Of a DNA stretch of 12,385 nucleotides, positions 11,901-12,385 are shown one piece after another. The position numbers and the translations under genes were made by a program. The notes beneath the pieces are model-generated. The model was not told where the DNA came from. It searched no databases and saw nothing but the letters and a program-made list of their open reading frames with translations. The stretch's first letter is position 1, and each line of letters begins with the position of its first letter. The stretch is from JAVVRP01 sp036654655 (GTDB lineage Bacteria > Bacillota > Clostridia > Christensenellales > UBA1242), in assembly GCA_036654655.1 (NCBI GenBank), contig JAVVRP010000018.1, positions 1 through 12,385 on the forward strand. The letters are read 5' to 3'.

Positions 11901-12385
11901 AGGTTTAAAAATAAATTTTGCATTAAGTGGAGAAGGAAGTCAAAATTACAGCACACCAATAAATATTTCTGGAAATATATATGTAAAAGAAGTGGTGATC
12001 AGTTTTACAACTGCACCAGTTGCAATTTATGGAAAAACAAACCTTTCATATAAATATTTAACAAATATTACATTTGATAAAAACAACATGATAACTGGGC
12101 AAGAAGTAACAGGTGAGAGCACAATAGGCATTAATTATAGTGCAGTTGGCACTTATAATTTTTCTGGCATCTCAAATTTTTCTGTAAACGAAAATGTAAG
12201 TTGGAACAATTGGCAAGTTCATGACAATAAAAACAACATAGTGGACGAAACTGGGAAATCATTGCAACTTAACTATAAATTTATTTTTGCGCAGGGAAGT
12301 ACACTTACAATAAACAAGGCAGAAATTAATGTAAAATTATCTTCTGTTGCAACAAATAATGTTTACGATGGCAAAGAAAAAACCA
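2995..12385 (+). CDS. Giant multidomain surface protein, adhesin-like (3' end outside window)
   Basis: The frame stays open from ATG 2995 to the last base, at least 3130 codons, with no in-frame stop seen. Residues 1 to about 34 are a signal peptide (K3, K4, K7, hydrophobic core 8-26). Then come a linker with an AEPT-AEPT repeat (91-98), a GLUG-like beta-helix region (about 103-365), an unassigned beta-rich region (about 366-1306), at least seven InlB/Flg_new-type repeats (about 1307-2062) and MBG/YDG-type modules from about 2063 onward. Such modules are known from secreted or wall-bound adhesins, so a stalk reaching out from the cell with the beta-helix at its tip is likely. I see no enzyme motif. 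The C-terminus, which would show an LPXTG signal, S-layer homology domains or another anchor, is missing. The gene has its own promoter and is divergent from two other envelope-protein genes. Composition is rich in N, T, K and S, and codons are A/T-ended like the neighbours. Confidence 0.92.
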   Translation, partial: MFKKLAKFGAVGITCFTLCLCAMLFAQTINVKSANLTETTSAQISQPSSFNNNENNNKTPNNLPLSYSANNASNIAIAEQLSEKWGASQYAEPTAEPTIKGYGTQESPFLIDSAEKLAKVATNVNAGTNASSYYKLTNNINLSGKIWTPIGSGNPFSGFFDGNGYSITGLTINSISYGFGNYAGLFGYVKNNDNYIKNMSLKQVLISSTSTTNVGGLVGSSFAGEGGTKTLTISQIAIESGIIQSNYFYNTYIGGIVGSGDLKTTIESCFVSAIVKNMGTEREPVYTSYAIAGGSATVKNCYGTADVFNKGKKITAYNNMGTDLIAKGAKNSFHTQGTSLSFTDPFKTDPWFYDSTTCKHPVLKGVGNNYIKATVNNAGTITFNEKALSKTEPFEQLKIIGTDYSYTAKGFVGNSTFSFNGETLYTTTSAITNAYNIKLKANGTQTTSESEITIINNRQGNLEFKFNSLSIGIYNSYNKDFQNFALKSTVNPSAEKLYNKADKTETTCAYKETKESKLYFGTSGTILITIPQVFELNQPFDITVTLYGEFSKQYNFLSSDEIAVVKGLTNGAPSNLESAFLASGEPKTCTYTYTYATAFSEIKIFVTDQRLVKVVYPENAVLKDGTTSPISITNIEGTSCGNYALARYNKTFNLSGRSLPFPSVNQAYSIRGLIFKGYVQSASIIAIGSNQSQYFNNLENIWVDVLKEFTLSAHFNYAGYNISVTATTKNVERTNVEPYFGLTHSSLESITSTDGKVRFEGIGYKNWFIINSTNSAYNLESVEIIANGTKTTIWVGDWGTNPVSGITDSNNLLIQADKKDVTQGIKFTILGLFSNFADYKLNFNLAEKADFNRTLNAKFVDNATSNDVGGLTFQISEDNKTWQNADPCPINVNAYTGLYIKIGANPDGYTSEIAGYDQRLEKVGTRVFYIKSIDNFFGNNVAGEQMLNFRINNSSTSYTVELEFYDLNDNKITTMLDDYGKNIDIISIIKSYVNRYETSNASGFGIKAGNDVDVVLSSYKHTIYSVSSTHKVEQTNTDVDNFERISTFRDVGKTSFSCKNLLGGIGDPANVKIIIKITLELRTYDVFLKRDITGTSNCKVRFDNGDNTYGRWVDSSNSYAEKTGLNFGNKFYIQVFSGTSKFVGFKINGKTITASQVAVVDYIENKTTYQTQVYTFDYDKNFADFGSEPIIWAYFNQDAITYKFKQQLENPEGHTYNGVQIGVGNFSMPNGYNVQVKINSTKPTSLADCSIPPRTSPKFTFLPSGANQNWEFAGFLPKGGTSTITGNTLTPTDNNITEYTLIFKCKKITVNLNQDNGAVASTKEIYYNFSCGTEMPVKNYYTFNGYKIDGKTDIVFDKDGKLDMDVSNQIFINNDGSGYINATAQWDPSIYTFKFEGETEEVTYAYGSNNTSGNAPIPANNNGYQFIGWGIANNTIFNGTGIFDKVAFDTFITTSQSTTITLSALWSANSVTITYDALSGIFENSPQTSTITIESATQTGLKEYKVPNFKIVREGYTFAGWKMGETKIMDLYNVPISGSGQTRSVVGLCFWNSNWGLTAKLDAIWNSVQFNIVYDVNGGEYGGTSKPANVQLIESAINFDSRNYQVPESKSGTVVDIQASTPTKTGHTFLGWADKSNTKFNAPNSTWAPIDFYINASAYNSATIIDGKLHVTGISFKKTDAMFLKAVWKANKYDLTFNANGGVFAGGSTTLLGKATYGSDVYTVPESPTRQLFVFMGWAKKSDATVADFIDANSTTGKEIWANQLTTVYAVWKNATYLVDVNKQITKNGEKVGLSELLLKVDFIANSTIITDTFNIVQWHTLSGVSKIGTTSCTTLLIGDFSQNLRDAIKLQNILPNEKIEVVINYEVFSYTLKFTGNNVSNNVKFYHTDLELFTPVDTKAGYSFLGWLVSGTTTPIIFAGGNVLSDKLVNYIINNNAIQNGSIIEFVPQFAENKFEFALLQNGVVKSNGAFANYPEYSTLKAGITVNFKPDGTYDGTDTNKFANVESGLAFLGWYYKTSGTKILDNIGNYSSTDFINFFNGAEKNSNGYVELIPVFEIVAPNFAVENISKVYDTTTTACHLKATNYNNKLNYKFVWKKGLETKKEEQPLSGISFYNFVNVVDSGLWSLTITVWFSSNAIVSEEKALTQNFTVAIASKQINISNNVYNKTYDKNNLLSVIVKGVGDQDIKLTGNYTSVNANATLIISSLKLEDNLEFFASNYSLKMDGVSGKILPKEITVSQSFTAKLNVNGGDIEIRFTQSSLDGEISVLLTVCEMPPKTYLTNEIKKSVTITSVGGSANIDLINNYVILFSNASTITLETLDGSALQNPLFASVGTFNKNNFTFSSANPTNSESIILLTPKTGLKFGTTNNFEFTINSYTKVDGVLAETTKPTNIFNAGKYFVTLKNVSFKGYSPINVSLEITINQMNIVVNGNIDKQYDGTNQVLQTTILGLNIIKADNSTSLPNTNYEIISSGTYARSSAEQLSCIVTLIATNNYKISGENNGFILKRDITIFGAEILLQKFYDGKAYVLNLNKSITINVNGNSSPISCTGSLEFTKIVDAGQYKLSEELNKNFYTINSGENSLKNFNIIFDTSCNVTIKRAVLWLESNKVATDANNQSFVYKNEPYAIQGIIGEGAILSKNEPSFIYYIFKSVDGVAQGQIPTDTKIFDYKYYSFKSNDGTGATELSPINIGKYYAEITISNTNFEFYGAESVVKSYFVITPKSLTVKLTDVPYIYDGNIVKLNLTNESLFIFGTQTNVGSYFSTGLCVNHVVSGTVQTNGADVGEYNNLTNNLTSVLTIKNGEINTTQNYSITVVGKIVISKSTENLTIVLKSTSAERVYNAQNQGLTKDDFTFSVAPISTIITYRSVKNGSTATPKDSGIYNFTITATFSNYDPVTFSGVYSILQKDLILSNSNTNWDKIYDGSSLVNGTINKTVESGNPAMESEISKIIITGNYSYASVGAGLKINFALSGEGSQNYSTPINISGNIYVKEVVISFTTAPVAIYGKTNLSYKYLTNITFDKNNMITGQEVTGESTIGINYSAVGTYNFSGISNFSVNENVSWNNWQVHDNKNNIVDETGKSLQLNYKFIFAQGSTLTINKAEINVKLSSVATNNVYDGKEKT
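3265..3288 (+). repeat. Perfect 12-base tandem duplication (AEPT twice)
   Basis: GCCGAGCCAACA occurs twice in a row and encodes Ala-Glu-Pro-Thr twice (residues 91-98). It lies in the linker between the signal peptide region and the beta-helix. It keeps the frame, so copy number could vary between strains and change linker length only. Confidence 0.8.
3301..4089 (+). other. GLUG-like right-handed beta-helix region of the giant protein
   Basis: Residues about 103-365. The order is typical of GLUG-containing surface proteins: a short motif near GTQESPFLI, the W-T-P-I-G of residues 147-151, F-S-G-F-F-D-G-N-G at 156-164, then G-L-F-G, NVGGLVG (213-219) and YIGGIVG (252-258) turns, a third weaker turn near the NCYG motif, and a closing W351 to HPVLK (360-364) segment. 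This region should fold as a short beta-helix and, being nearest the N-terminus, may be the outermost part. Ligand unknown. Confidence 0.75.
4090..6912 (+). other. Uncharacterised beta-rich region of the giant protein
   Basis: Residues about 366-1306 show no domain I can name. The stretch alternates hydrophobic residues with N, T, S and K, as in beta-sandwich or repeat folds, and has no predicted membrane segment. Hints of the InlB-repeat signature occur, with F or Y in place of W: FKGY near 678, FVGF near 1142-1145 and FAGF near 1272-1275. The region may therefore be an older, decayed part of the repeat array. This is inference from short motifs only. Confidence 0.5.
6913..9180 (+). repeat. 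InlB/Flg_new-type (Listeria-Bacteroides) repeat array
   Basis: At least seven protein repeats of about 80-125 residues end in motifs such as AQW, ALW, AIW, AVW or PQF and carry a central G-W: NGY1346 (changed), IGW1429, AGW1521, LGW1632, MGW1738, LGW1908 and LGW2015. Approximate unit starts are 6913, 7162, 7405, 7702, 8071, 8599 and 8860. A degenerate eighth unit with VQW1819 lies at 8323-8598. In known proteins these are small beta-grasp-like modules that act as spacers or weak ligand binders. The copies are divergent at DNA level, so this is an old array and not a recent expansion. Confidence 0.85.
9181..12385 (+). repeat. MBG/YDG-type Ig-like module array (continues past window)
   Basis: The hallmark near the start of each module is V/I-Y-D-G or a variant. 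Its Tyr occurs at residues 2073, 2171, 2441, 2527, 2626, 2741, 2846, 2928, 3012 and 3124, mostly 82-115 residues apart. Modules commonly close with I-x-K-hydrophobic strands such as VITPKSLTV and ILQKDLIL. Variants include YDT, YDK, YKN, YNA and YGK. The gap from 2171 to 2441 (270 residues) probably holds degenerate modules without the signature. These Ig-like modules usually build long stalks in bacterial adhesins. The last module is cut by the window end. Confidence 0.82.

Noticed and set aside
2995..12385. Reassigned stop codon (TGA as Trp) as the cause of the giant frame
   Set aside because: No in-frame TGA is seen in the giant gene, Trp is always TGG there, and TGA ends the 333-residue membrane-protein gene at a sensible place.
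6913..12385. CRISPR-like or DNA-level tandem repeat array
   Set aside because: The repeats are visible only in the protein; the DNA copies are diverged and have no constant repeat-spacer pattern.

Overview
The window opens inside the 3' part of a bacterial 16S rRNA gene. It continues through two short genes on the minus strand and ends inside one giant gene on the plus strand. The DNA is strongly A/T rich. The 16S ends in an intact anti-Shine-Dalgarno sequence, and its signature stretches look most like Clostridia-type Firmicutes, but it differs at several normally constant positions. A signal peptide, a lipobox and InlB-type (Listeria-Bacteroides) repeats also fit a low-GC Firmicute, probably an uncultured, divergent one. 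This placement is read by eye and has not been tested with a tree.

Layout: 1-627 is the 16S rRNA 3' part, about E. coli positions 922-1542. 628-840 is a spacer with small hairpins but no tRNA and no 23S start. About 840-873 is a symmetric hairpin with an A tract before it and a T tract after it, able to stop transcription from both sides. 895-1782 (minus) encodes a lipoprotein of unknown function. 1772-2773 (minus) encodes a two-membrane-segment protein of unknown function whose end overlaps the lipoprotein gene by 11 bases, so the two form an operon. 2774-2994 is the divergent intergenic region, with a good plus-strand promoter and ribosome binding site. From 2995 to the window end is an open reading frame of at least 3130 codons with no stop, missing its 3' end.

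The giant protein reads as a secreted or surface-anchored adhesin. It has a signal peptide, a GLUG-like beta-helix region (residues about 103-365), a long uncharacterised beta-rich region (about 366-1306), at least seven InlB/Flg_new-type repeats (about 1307-2062), and a run of MBG/YDG-type modules (from about 2063) that is still going at the window end. The anchoring end is not visible. The two minus-strand proteins are also envelope proteins and share the intergenic region with the giant gene. A link between them is possible, but it is only inferred from position.

The most notable points are paired (compensated) changes at highly conserved 16S positions, including the 1404-1497 pair beside the decoding centre; the apparent separation of 16S from 23S; and the size and layered architecture of the surface protein, with nearly 1000 residues that match nothing I recognise.
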